This document shows positions 22,009 to 31,024 of a stretch of DNA of 64,000 nucleotides, in pieces. Within the stretch, counting starts at the first letter, position 1. Each line of letters opens with the position of its first letter. Source of the DNA: Linanthus parryae (Eukaryota; Streptophyta; Magnoliopsida; Ericales; Polemoniaceae); the NCBI GenBank assembly GCA_023055425.1, contig JALGPY010000008.1, positions 19,875,359 through 19,939,358 of the forward strand. Direction: 5' to 3'. Under the pieces are notes generated by a model. It saw nothing but the letters and a program-made list of their open reading frames with translations. It had not been told where the DNA came from and made no database searches. Position numbers and translations under genes: made by a program.

Positions 22009-22735
22009 TAGCTAATGCCCGTGAACTTTGCCTTTCTGACATGTGTGTAAGAATGAAGATGATCTTATTTTGTTTCCTGCATTGTGAATAATGAGGGAGG
22101 CTCAGTGACTATTCGTCTTCTTCGAAACTAGTTTTATACTATTGTGAGACATCTATGTTACTACTTACTAGATCATCTGTGGTCGTCTTCGATAACTCTT
22201 GACTTATCTGTTACAGCCATCAAACGCATCATGGACGCGGATCTTATTTTTTTAGTTGGTTCTAAAAACCTGCCAAACCACAAACAGCGAAGAGGTTCCT
22301 CGCTCCAAAACATAGATCATCCAAAGAAGGAAAAACTGTGGCAGCCAAGTTGCTATCGACATCATTGTGGTCGACGGTGGCTGGAATGACGGATCTGCAT
22401 ACGAAGGAGCAGATGAGTCACATAAAATCATAGGGAAAACATGCTGAACTGCTTGTGGTATTTCTTTTGCGTCTTAAAATTAATATCAGTACTTCTTTTT
22501 CTTTTGACTAGAATTAATATCAATACTGATCGTGCACTTATTCTGTTTTGTGTGTGAGGAAGAGTAGTCCAATTTTCCATGATTCGCCTGTTTTTGCAAG
22601 TAATTTGGATTTTGTAGTACTTCCATAAGTGTCTCCAATGATTATGTAAAAGAATTAGTTTAGTTATAATTTATATAACTAGAAGAAATAATGAGCTCCA
22701 ATGGTCTAGCTAAATGACTCAATATTTTACATATT
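22009..22735. other. 3' flank of SDR1
   Basis: The presumed SDR1 3' UTR (TTGTTTCCTGCATTGTGAATAA near 22068-22090) is followed by AT-rich sequence. No gene seen. Confidence 0.4.
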
Positions 22736-22779
22736 GGCTTGGTTTGGGAAGGATTAATTATTGAAGGGATTAATTGTAA
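22736..22779. repeat. Left terminal inverted repeat of the Harbinger-like element
   Basis: GGCTTGGTTTGGGAAGGATT followed by AATTATTGAAGGGATTAATT. The outer 25 bp pair best with the right end; the inner GATTAATT blocks also match. Confidence 0.8.
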
Positions 22780-22834
22780 ATAATCTGGCGGGGAAATTGG
22801 GATTTTTTGCGAAATTGGCGTGGGAAATTTGACT

Positions 22835-22912
22835 CAACCGGTACCGGTTGAAGCGCAACCGGGACCGGCTATATCGCAACCGGTACCGGCTAAGCCAACA
22901 ACCGGGACCGGC
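22835..22912. promoter_or_regulatory. Array A: four CCGG-N2-CCGG motifs at 21-22 bp spacing
   Basis: Motifs start at 22835 (palindrome CAACCGGTACCGGTTG), 22856 (CAACCGGGACCGGC), 22877 (CAACCGGTACCGGC) and 22899 (CAACCGGGACCGGC). Spacings are 21, 21 and 22 bp, so every motif faces the same side of the helix. The array is 100 bp inside the left TIR and about 215 bp upstream of the TATA box of the 393-codon gene. It is a candidate multimeric protein-binding site; its function is inferred. Confidence 0.75.
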
Positions 22913-23125
22913 TGCATTGAATTCGGTCAAATTTTCTGCCGGATACGACACGTGTCGCTGCCCCATTCGCTGGTTGACCGCACCGAATCCCCGAAGATTC
23001 CCACATCTCAATCCGTGACTGACTTCACGTTTTACCAAAAAGTGCATCAATTTCCCATCCGTGACACATCTTCACACGGGATTCATCCTCCCACCAACCC
23101 TTCATAACTCTTCAATCACCATTCC

Positions 23126-23133
23126 TATAAATA
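23126..23133 (+). promoter_or_regulatory. TATA box of the 393-codon gene
   Basis: TATAAATA, 90 bp upstream of the ATG at 23216. Confidence 0.6.
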
Positions 23134-23215
23134 CCCACCCATATTCTTCCTCTCATACACCACAACTCACACAAATACCCACCCATCACCACTCCTTTTC
23201 ACTACCAACCGTGAA

Positions 23216-24397
23216 ATGGCGTCTCGCCCAAACTTCGCCGACCTACCTCTAAACCATCCAGAGCGCCCACATAACAATCTTACTCTGGGTCTCATCACCG
23301 GCGCACCACCTTTTCTTTCTAATTCTCAAAAATTGAGGTACGACGACCTCACGTTGAGAAATGTTTTCTCAGGCCGGGGTATTGACTTAGAAGAGAAGTA
23401 TGATCAGTATCTCAAGACTTTCTTGGTGGGAATGGGTTGGCAATCAATAGCCGATCTAGACCCGAGGGTGTACCCCATGCTTGTTCGAATACTATTCGCA
23501 AACATGGAGGTAGTGTATGCGGGTGAAAGCAGTTATCCCGCTACGTACTTTAAGGGCACGTACATGCATCTAACTGAAGATGTACTGGGCGATGCGTTGA
23601 ACATATCGACGGAGGGAGAGAAGATTTTTTTCACCAAAATGGAGGACATTGAAAAACATATTGCAGTGCCGATGGAGGATTATTATGGCTCGTTCTGCGT
23701 GCACGCATATCCCATTCCGACGGCGTTGAAGACTGCCGACATCAAGCCCGAGTACCGCCTACTGAAACATTTCTTGGCCAAAACAATATTACCGCGGTCA
23801 GGTAAAGGAGACGAGGTAGACACATTTTTGGGGTTTGTCATTCATTGTTGTGTCGTTGAGCGTCAATTGTCTCTCCCGTACATTATGCAGCGTGTCATGT
23901 TCAGGTGTTTGGGTAGTGGTAATAAGAACCATTGCATCCCGTATGGTGCTAGTTGGACAACAATAATATCGTACTTCCGTGTCCAACCGTGTTTTGACGA
24001 CGTCGTTGATGCCACTGAGAAACCCATTGATCGCAATGCGGTAATCCAGATACGAGGACTCTTGGCACGGGAAGAGGGTGACGGTGGCGCTGGAACATCT
24101 TGTGGGAGACGTCGTAGTACCTCAGACGCCCCTCGTCCTACCCCACAAGCGAGCGGGTCCACGCAACGATCGGCCAGTATGAGGGAGCACCAGCTGACAT
24201 TAGCCGAGGTCAATGAGAACGTGGGCAAATTGGACCGTAAGGTTTCAAAAATGAAGAAGTACATGAAGAGCAGTTTCAAGAAGATTGAGAAGACTGTAAT
24301 TGCTTTGTTTGCAGGTCGCAAACCACTAGCTCATCAATTTTCATCTTCTTCTGATTCCCCCGTTCCGCAGTTGCCAGATGTTGAACTATCAGATTAG
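23216..24397 (+). CDS. Transposon-borne 393-aa protein ('putative plant transposon protein', Athila ORF1-like domain)
   Basis: An intronless open frame whose start has a good context (GTGAAATGGC). The protein starts MASRPNFADLPLNHPERPHN. Residues about 60-260 resemble the domain found in Athila ORF1 and in plant proteins labelled putative plant transposon protein: YLKTFLVGMGWQS, HLTEDVLGDALNIS, LLKHFLAKTILPRSGKGDEV and FLGFVIHCCVVERQLSLPYI. A Ser/Pro-rich linker follows (about 285-325). Then comes a Lys-rich helical, coiled-coil-like segment (NVGKLDRKVSKMKKYMKSSF) and an acidic Ser/Pro tail. No enzymatic motif is seen. It is the only rightward gene of the element and converges on the transposase. 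With no stop or frameshift it looks recently constrained. Role unknown; the assignment is by recall of the family pattern. Confidence 0.8.
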   Translation: MASRPNFADLPLNHPERPHNNLTLGLITGAPPFLSNSQKLRYDDLTLRNVFSGRGIDLEEKYDQYLKTFLVGMGWQSIADLDPRVYPMLVRILFANMEVVYAGESSYPATYFKGTYMHLTEDVLGDALNISTEGEKIFFTKMEDIEKHIAVPMEDYYGSFCVHAYPIPTALKTADIKPEYRLLKHFLAKTILPRSGKGDEVDTFLGFVIHCCVVERQLSLPYIMQRVMFRCLGSGNKNHCIPYGASWTTIISYFRVQPCFDDVVDATEKPIDRNAVIQIRGLLAREEGDGGAGTSCGRRRSTSDAPRPTPQASGSTQRSASMREHQLTLAEVNENVGKLDRKVSKMKKYMKSSFKKIEKTVIALFAGRKPLAHQFSSSSDSPVPQLPDVELSD

Positions 24398-24609
24398 TCG
24401 CGTTTCGTAACGTTGTCGTCCTCGTTTCCTTAAAATCGGGTCGTAGTCGTTATTTTTGGTTTGGTTGTATTTCATGTTTTTAATCGCGTTGTAGTAAGTC
24501 GTGTTCGGTTCGGTAGTTGTAATAAAAATGTTCTTGTTTATGTATTCAAAACTACTATCGTTAAAAATTTCGTTGGTCGCAATAACTAAGTGAAGATTAC
24601 TTAATATTT

Positions 24610-25320
24610 ATTTATTTAATTGACATAAATCACACTTGTACCTACAAAAAAGCAACAAATGAGATTAAAAAAAATAATGATACCTAGCTATAATATTTAA
24701 ATAATTAATTGACTTAAACTACAAGTGTAGCTACAAAAAAATCAAGAAAAGAGATAAAAAATAATAATAATACGTAGCTATAACATTTACATAATCCATT
24801 GACTTAAACTACAAGTGTAGCTAGAAAAAAAAAATCAAGAAATGAGATAAGAAAAATAATACTTAGCTATTACATTTAAATAATTAAGTGACTTAAACTA
24901 CAATTGTACGTTGAAAAAAAAAATCAATAAATGAGATATAAATAATAATAACACTTAGCTATAATATTTAAATAATTAATTGACTTAAACTACAATTGTA
25001 GGAAGAAAAAAAATCAATAAGTGAGATAAAAAATAATAATACTTAGCTATACCATTGGCTTAAACTACAATTGTAGCAAGAAAAAAAAATCAATAAATGA
25101 GATAAAAGAATTAATAATACTTAGCTATAACATTTAAATAATTAATTGACTTAAACTACAATTGTAGGTAGAAAAAAAATCAATAAGTGAGATAAAAATA
25201 GTAATAATAATACTTAGCTATAACATTTACATAATTAATTGACTTAAACTACAATTGTAGCTATAATCGTTAAATAATTAATTGACTTGAACTACAATTG
25301 TAGCTAGAAAAAGGAATCAA
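24610..25320. repeat. AT-rich tandem repeat, about nine ~85-95 bp units
   Basis: The phrase GACTTAAACTACAA(T/G)TGTAG recurs at about 24711, 24800, 24889, 24981, 25057, 25147, 25242 and 25287. Between copies come AATCAATAA-TGAGATAAAA and TACTTAGCTATAACATTTAA. ACTACAATTGTAG(C) contains the palindrome CTACAATTGTAG. The repeats fill the gap between the 3' ends of two converging genes. Confidence 0.88.
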
Positions 25321-25379
25321 TACATGAGATAAAAAAATAATAACACTGAGACAATCAAAATACATGAGAGTAACAACAT

Positions 25380-26711
25380 TCATTCGTTAGTACTGACAAC
25401 AATAGATGTTATCTCGTCACACAGTGCTAGCATTGTGGCATCATCGGTCATCATGGAAGGGTCGTACACTCGGAAGTTGGACGTTGATGCGACATTAACG
25501 TTGACATGGGTTTCATGGTTGTGACGATGTCTAGCCGCATACCTATCAGCAAATTCGAACCACGCATCCCTTCGATCGTGTCGCCTCACAAAGTTGTGCA
25601 ATGCCATGCTCACACCCACGATGGTTACCTGAACTGCATAACTAAATGAGGGCATTGATTCTAGTATCTGCCAACGAGTTTTCCATACCCCAAAGGTGCG
25701 CTCAATGACACTTCGCAAAGACGCATGACACCGGTTAAACTGCTCCTCCGCGTTACGCGGAGCATCTCCTTGGCGAAAATGAGAAAGGTGGTACCTACGC
25801 CCACCCTTGTACGGGGCTAGGAATCCCTGCATGTTTGGATATCCAGCGTCGACCAAGTAGTATTTTCCTGTTGGTGGTAGTGGGAAACCCATGTTAGGAT
25901 TTTTTAAAACGTTATATAAAATTAGCGTGTCGTGCGTACACCCTTCCCAACCCGCCGAAACGTATGTAAAGCACATGTCGAAATCACATATAGCAAGAAT
26001 GTTTTGGGTTGCATAACCCGTCCTTCCAATGTAGTTAATATTTTCCTCTTCCGCCACACGAACCTGCACGTGTGTGCCATCCATTGCTCCAATACAATCC
26101 TGAACACAAATATACGGATCAAATGTCACCATTAAAACGATTACTTTATATTTGTAGGTGGAGACTACCTTGAACGCCGGCCAATACATCTGGTTGTTGC
26201 GTACGTGTGCATGGGTCTCACCGTCGAATGTTGGCGCAGTCCACTCGGCAACCATCTTACTTGAAGCGTCTAGGACATCATAGAAATGTCGATGGATGGT
26301 CTCGGCCGAATGCTGAAATCTTTCTTGTAAGTCCCGGTTACTCACCCTATGACCAAGCATGTACAAAAACATCGCCACTGATTCTTCTACCGTCACACGA
26401 CGATACTGACGCAATCCATACCGAGACGTTAGCAAGTCACAAAACTCCCGGAATACATGAGTCCTCATGAGAAAGCTCTCAACGCTTCTCTTCCAATGGT
26501 CGTTTAGAACCTCATGCACCCACATTTGCCCCGTTAAGGCTGATGTCCTACAAGGCTCTTTAATGTCGCTTAAGAAATCCTCCATGGCAACTAACATGAC
26601 ATGCCCCGCATTTGGTGACGGCGCCAACTGAACTGCACGCGCGATGGTCGTGTCTAGCAGCTCGTACGGCAAATCTTCGTCTACCGAATCTGGAATATAA
26701 TTGGGTGACAA
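25380..26711 (-). CDS. PIF/Harbinger transposase (DDE_4 superfamily)
   Basis: An open frame of about 443 codons. It includes a 69-nt intron at 26168-26100 (donor GTAGTC, acceptor TGTTCAG) that carries no stop; removing it restores MYWPAFK-DCIGAMDGTHVQV. An N-terminal helical region (EVLNDHWKRSVESFL, REFCDLLTSRYGLR, VSNRDLQERFQHSAETIHRHF) resembles the HTH of PIF transposases. The catalytic DDE triad is visible: D in AMDGTHVQ, D in YLVDAGYP and E in SVIERTFG. Other family blocks are IGRTGYATQNILA, GWEGCTHDTL and SMALHNF. It performs cut-and-paste transposition. The true start is unresolved: the frame remains open upstream of 26711 but has no ATG, so a 5' exon is likely. No disabling lesion is seen. 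Confidence 0.9.
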   Translation of the reverse strand: MSPNYIPDSVDEDLPYELLDTTIARAVQLAPSPNAGHVMLVAMEDFLSDIKEPCRTSALTGQMWVHEVLNDHWKRSVESFLMRTHVFREFCDLLTSRYGLRQYRRVTVEESVAMFLYMLGHRVSNRDLQERFQHSAETIHRHFYDVLDASSKMVAEWTAPTFDGETHAHVRNNQMYWPAFKVVSTYKYKVIVLMVTFDPYICVQDCIGAMDGTHVQVRVAEEENINYIGRTGYATQNILAICDFDMCFTYVSAGWEGCTHDTLILYNVLKNPNMGFPLPPTGKYYLVDAGYPNMQGFLAPYKGGRRYHLSHFRQGDAPRNAEEQFNRCHASLRSVIERTFGVWKTRWQILESMPSFSYAVQVTIVGVSMALHNFVRRHDRRDAWFEFADRYAARHRHNHETHVNVNVASTSNFRVYDPSMMTDDATMLALCDEITSIVVSTNE

Positions 26712-26857
26712 AACAGTAAAACACGCATTAATATTTATGAAAGAAATCTGAATTACAGAAAAAATAGCATAGAGTGCAACAACAACATTACATCACCAAA
26801 CTACAACACAAACAGATTTCTAGCACACACGATCACAATTAACTAACTAAATTAAGT

Positions 26858-27946
26858 CTATGACTCTTTCATAGCCCTCTCCAAACGCTTCATAAGCCAA
26901 TTGTAGTGTGCTTGGTCGTTCCCAACCGCAATGAAACTGTCTCGGTTACGTGGTTCCTGAAAGAAGTCAACGCACTCGGTGAAGGTGTCGGTCTCATATC
27001 CCATACCCGGGTATGTAACGACCACAGCGAGGCAATCGTCCACAGTGCGCCCAACACGATCATGTGTATGGGTGACAGTCAGATTGCCATGGTGATGGGT
27101 GATTTGCTGTGCCTGAAAGGCCTCTGTCAGGTTGGTCATTACCTCATGTCGACTGGAGCTACCCACCTGCCTTCGCCTGCGTTTCCTACTATCTTGAGAC
27201 CCGCTACCCCGAACCCCATCCCATTCACTAGGAGCCTGAATTGGGGAACTAGAGGTGTCATCCAAGTCAGCAGAGATGCGCTCCTCCCGCGGTGGGGTAC
27301 CATACCTATTCGCTTCAAACCGCTCGTGTGGTGAAGCCTCAGCAGATGGAGTCCAAGAATACTCTCCTGTCTCGGTGATATTTGCAAAAGCCTCGTACTA
27401 CAGGGCTCTGTGCATTAACCCCTTCGTCCTCCACTTCACCGCGTCTGGATCTTTCTGTTCGTAAACACAACACATTAGAATTCGCAAAATGCATATCATA
27501 TCGAAATGTAATATATTATATTGAAGATTGAAATTTACCACAGCCAGGTTTGACCACCCTTGTTCTGACATGGTGAACGTATCTTTGTCCTCGTCCCACC
27601 CCAAACCAGTCTCTTTCGTGGTTATCCGGACCCATAACTTGAACTCTCTCTTCATCAAGACAAATTTGTTTTTTATTTGCTGTTTTGTTAAAACTATGTT
27701 CATTTTTTCAGACAAGCCCAATATGATGTTTGCGTACGCTGTCTTAGCTAGTTTTTTTTCACAAAAATTGCCCTTAGTTTTTTCTACAATTATTAACTGC
27801 AGGAAACATTCAACAAGCTCAGGTGACCAGTGCACTCTATCAACAAACACAGCGCCCTCCGGAAACTGGGAAGTATTGGAGGCGGGAGATTTACCATTGC
27901 CTCGACCTCGGTTTCCTCGCTGAGAAGTAGAAATGTTCCTGTCCAA
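26858..27946 (-). pseudogene. Myb/SANT-like DNA-binding gene 1 (Harbinger ORF1 type), one premature stop
   Basis: Exon from about 27946 to 27539, intron 27538-27455 (GTAAAT...AACAG, 84 nt), then an exon to the stop at 26858. The Myb_DNA-bind_3-like domain is VHWSPELVECFLQLIIVEKT, LAKTAYANIILGLSEK, LTKQQIKNKFVLMKREFKLW and LGWDEDKDTFTMSEQGWSN. The C-terminal half has a basic stretch (SRKRRRRQ) and ends WLMKRLERAMKES. A TAG at 27400-27398 interrupts the frame between RAL and YEAFANI, where relatives continue; the frame stays open after it. In Harbinger elements this protein binds the ends and brings in the transposase. The start is unclear; an intron acceptor TTTGGACAG (27949-27941) suggests another 5' exon. 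Confidence 0.82.
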
Positions 27947-28109
27947 ATGGAAAATAAATCAGTTCAAACCACCAAAAATATTATCACACAAGAACACAAA
28001 TATTGCAGTGACTTATACCTTAGGATGATGATGCGTCCAGAAAAATACAGCAAGTATGAGTGGTTCTAAGCTGTGGGAAATGGTGCAAATATGCAGTTCG
28101 TTTACAGCT

Positions 28110-28117
28110 CTTTTATA
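28110..28117 (-). promoter_or_regulatory. TATA box of Myb/SANT gene 1
   Basis: TATAAAAG on the minus strand, about 165 bp upstream of the first recognised coding sequence. Confidence 0.5.
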
Positions 28118-28262
28118 CACGAACGGAAGAAGAAAAGAGATCACATATCTGCATAAAGAAGAAAAAAATCTCAGGTGAATGACCATTCAAGCAGAAAATT
28201 GAATGACAATTCATCACCCTATTGAAATTATTGGTCTGCAAAGGCTATTACTACGCCTGCTT

Positions 28263-28337
28263 CGAATATATTCGACGAATATATTCGCCTGAGGCGCCTG
28301 CAAAGTCGAAAAAAGTAGATATTCGTCGAATATATTC
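28263..28337. promoter_or_regulatory. Palindromic CGAATATATTCG repeats in the Myb/SANT gene 1 promoter
   Basis: CGAATATATTCG at 28263-28274, a second copy immediately after (28276-28287), and ATATTCGTCGAATATATTCC at 28319-28338. These are three to four perfect or near-perfect palindromes. They lie between array B and the TATA box; function unknown. Confidence 0.55.
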
Positions 28338-28391
28338 CATTTTTTAGTCAAAAAGTTACCTGATGGTGCCTGGCAGGGTGTATTAAGGCCC

Positions 28392-28460
28392 GGACCGGCA
28401 CCTGAAGAACAGGGACCGGTTGGTACAACCCGGGACCGGTTCCTCAGGAACCAGGACCGG
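28392..28460. promoter_or_regulatory. Array B: four GGACCGG motifs at 20-21 bp spacing
   Basis: GGACCGG starts at 28392, 28413, 28433 and 28454 (spacings 21, 20, 21). It is internal to the element, about 275 bp upstream of the TATA box of Myb/SANT gene 1. Same motif class and same helical phasing as arrays A and C. Confidence 0.72.
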
Positions 28461-28850
28461 TTGGTTTTCATTATTATTTTATTCTCTCAAACCCTTTTTC
28501 AACTCTCTTTCATGCTTATTTTTATTTGTTTCTTTTCGTTTAACGTTCAACTTTTGTGGGTGTTTGTTTTTCTTGTTTCTTTTCGGTTCATGTTCATCTG
28601 TGAAGGGTAATTGTTAAGAGATTGTAAAGAATTGGCAAATAGATACTATTTAACCCGGGCCGTTTAGGATTCAATTAGTGATTACTTGTCTAATTAATTG
28701 GAATATTGTAATCAAAATGTTGTTACTAAACTTAAAGAAAACTAACCACACAACAATGACACAAAACAGAAATATAATTTATTCCACAACATAGAAGGCA
28801 TCACATATTACAACGACCGATGGAATACAACATTTTCTCCGATTACAACT
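28461..28850. other. Spacer inside the Harbinger-like element
   Basis: AT-rich, with a T-rich tract at 28465-28600. No gene. It includes the presumed 3' UTR of Myb/SANT gene 2. Confidence 0.4.
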
Positions 28851-29339
28851 TCAGGCAGAATCGGAATCCGATGGGTGGTCAACGGCAACGTCCAGCTCAT
28901 CCGCACCCAAGTCAGGGTTGAAAGCTGGCTCATTCCTCCCATGGTACGGAACACCGAAGAGATCGCACAAATCGTCAAAATTATCCATCACGTAACGAGG
29001 GTGACGGATCAGGTTAACAACAGGTTCAACCGGTGGAGGGCCATTCACTCGAGCACGATGCTCCCTAACCCAACGCAAGAAGACGACGCGGAGATTGTCG
29101 GCTTGGAATCGCAACTGCATCGGTGTGTGCGTACGACCAGTTCGTCCTGCCACTTCAGTAGCAATTTGATCGAAGGCTGCCCTGCTAAAATGCGACCCCC
29201 GCATGTTTCCCAGCTCTTTTTGCTCAAGCAACAACTGGATGAAAGTCTCTCATTCAGCCGAGTTCCAACAACGAGGGTGTTGAATTACGCTCATTCGAGT
29301 ATTGCGACGCCCAAGAGTTGAGCCACGACCACCGTGCAT
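28851..29339 (-). pseudogene. Myb/SANT-like DNA-binding gene 2, one premature stop
   Basis: From ATG at 29339-29337 (MHGGRGSTLGRRNTRMSVIQ) to a stop at 28851-28853, 162 codons. The domain CWNSAE-stop-ETFIQLLLEQKELGN, SRAAFDQIATEVAGRTGR, QLRFQADNLRVVFLRWVREH is of the Myb_DNA-bind_3/SANT type, with spacing like gene 1. A C-terminal part follows: HPRYVMDNFDDLCDLFGVPY. A single TGA at 29252-29250 occupies the position where Trp is expected; otherwise the frame is open. A second SANT gene in one Harbinger element is unusual. It is a diverged paralogue, not a recent copy, of gene 1. Confidence 0.78.
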
Positions 29340-29508
29340 CTTTCACTAAATCAAACAATGCAATTAACATTAATTACGTCAGTTCAATATTTAACACAAG
29401 ATAATTACAAAACTTTGCATGTTACCTGATTGGTAGGGGAGTGCTGAATGGGTTGCAAGCAGTTGGACGAATAGGATGCGAAGTGAAAATGACCCAACAC
29501 TGAAGCGA

Positions 29509-29516
29509 TATTTAAA
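29509..29516 (-). promoter_or_regulatory. TATA-like box of Myb/SANT gene 2
   Basis: TTTAAATA on the minus strand, 170 bp upstream of the ATG and immediately downstream (in gene sense) of array C. Confidence 0.4.
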
Positions 29517-29533
29517 GGCGAGGGGTGGAGGTG

Positions 29534-29704
29534 AACCGGGACCAACCGGTACCGGTTATTTAGCAACCGGTACCTGTTTTTACCTAACCGGTCCCGGGTG
29601 TTTAATAACCGGTACCGGTTGGGTATTAAAGAGGCCACAAATGTGTTCAATTATACATTTTAAAATTCACCCGGTTCCGGGTATTAGTTCAACCGGGCCC
29701 GGTT
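29534..29704. promoter_or_regulatory. Array C: seven CCGG motifs in a ~21 bp register
   Basis: Motif starts: 29534 (AACCGGGACC), 29544 (AACCGGTACCGGTT), 29564 (AACCGGTACC), 29586 (AACCGGTCCCGGG), 29607 (AACCGGTACCGGTT), 29669 (ACCCGGTTCCGGG) and 29691 (AACCGGGCCCGG). Offsets are 10, 20, 22, 21, 62 and 22 bp. All are close to whole helical turns, even across the gap at 29628-29668. It lies 100-270 bp inside the right TIR and directly upstream of Myb/SANT gene 2. Confidence 0.75.
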
Positions 29705-29764
29705 TTTTAAAAACAGCAATAATTAATCTGGTTTGCCAAACATGTGAGATTAATTATTACAAAA

Positions 29765-29805
29765 TAATTAATTAATCCGTTAATTAATCCTTGCCAAACA
29801 TGGCC
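29765..29805. repeat. Right terminal inverted repeat of the Harbinger-like element
   Basis: Reads ...AATTAATCCTTGCCAAACATGGCC, the inverse of the left end. ATT follows at 29806-29808, as it precedes the left end. Confidence 0.78.
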
Positions 29806-29808
29806 ATT

Positions 29809-31024
29809 ATGTATTCCACTCAATAGAAGTAGCTAGCTAGTTAAATTTTTTGTGTCTATCTCTCTCCTAATTTAATTTAATAAAATATTTTATTTATAAT
29901 TCAATACCCACAAATTTATGTAAAATACATAACACCATTGAAGCAAATAATAAAAAGTCATGTTAACTTGAGTTCATACTAGTTAAAATTTAGCTAAATC
30001 GTAATTTTATTGTTGGAAATGCTCTAAAGCTTATAGACCTACTAAGAACGCTACTTTTGTTAATCATCTCCCGCGGAGCTTGGGTAGTTTTGGTAATTGA
30101 CAATCTATTTTTGGGCTGTTTGAGTCTTCTCTCGGTACTTTTGTTGCAGAATTCTGCATATTGCGCTCTTTGTTGATAATGAAATTAATACTTCATCGGG
30201 AAAATATATGCGCTCTTATTAAGGGGGAATATAGAATTTTGTTGTAGTGAGGGTTAGAATTAAGAATATGAAATATATATTTTTTGAGGGAAAGAATATG
30301 AAATATTTTGATAAATAAGTAATACGAGTTCTTTATTTTTTTTAGAGAAGAAAGAGTTCTTTAATTTCAAAAATGACTAAAGTAATCTAAATTTAGTGGG
30401 AACAAAAACATATAGGGTCCGTTTGGTAATATGTGTTTTTTTAGTTTTTCAACCATATGATTTTCTTAAAGTGTTTGTTTTGAGTAGTAACCGCTACCTT
30501 CGAGTAATTACGATAGTTCGAGCCGGCCCTAACTCTCGATTTTATTTTTTAGATTTTGGCACGTGTAAAAAAACAAATTTGGTGTTTCTTTCTCTTCTGT
30601 TTTCTACTCGTCTCTATAATGTTTTCTTAGGTGATTCTCTTATCAGAGCTGAGTAATAGCTTCTTATCCCAATTTCACTGCCTCTTTCACGCAAAATTGT
30701 TCATACTTTTAGTTCATGAAACAACAAGTCTTCAATTTTGATGTGATCGTAATTACATGAAATCGATATTTTTTAATTCGAAGTTTGAAAATTTTGAGTT
30801 TTTGGATGCCACAATATCCTTAATTTGTTCTTTAATTTTTTATTTTTTCATGAAATCGTCGATGCTCATGAAATCGTTACCTTTTTTACTTGAATATGTT
30901 CTTCGTACATACAATCTCTTAAATGATTTATGTTTTTTATATAATTTCTGAGATATTCAAACATACATCAAGTCTCTTTTGAAGATTTTTCATGAATCAT
31001 TCACTTTGACGATTTAGAATAAAC
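29809..31024. other. AT-rich intergenic DNA, no gene
   Basis: Short frames without recognisable domains. No paired repeats found, apart from similarity of the 30950-31024 part to 33020-33095 (see the direct repeats). Confidence 0.4.

Larger units (their letters stand above)
22736..29805. mobile_element. 7.07 kb PIF/Harbinger-like transposon carrying four genes
   Basis: The terminal inverted repeats start GGCTTGGTTTGGGAAGGATT (left) and GGCCATGTTTGGCAAGGATT (right, reverse complement), with about 21 of the first 25 bases matching. ATT lies directly outside each end, a possible 3-bp target duplication, the length this superfamily makes (usual target TWA). Inside are a rightward 393-codon gene, a leftward DDE transposase, a leftward Myb/SANT gene and a second leftward Myb/SANT gene. 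It also has three phased CCGG-motif arrays and an AT-rich tandem repeat. Classical plant Harbingers carry only the transposase and one Myb-like gene, so two genes are extra. Confidence 0.82.

Noticed and set aside
24610..25320. Regular repeats resembling a CRISPR array
   Set aside because: This is a plant nuclear region; the whole ~90-bp unit repeats, so there are no unique spacers.
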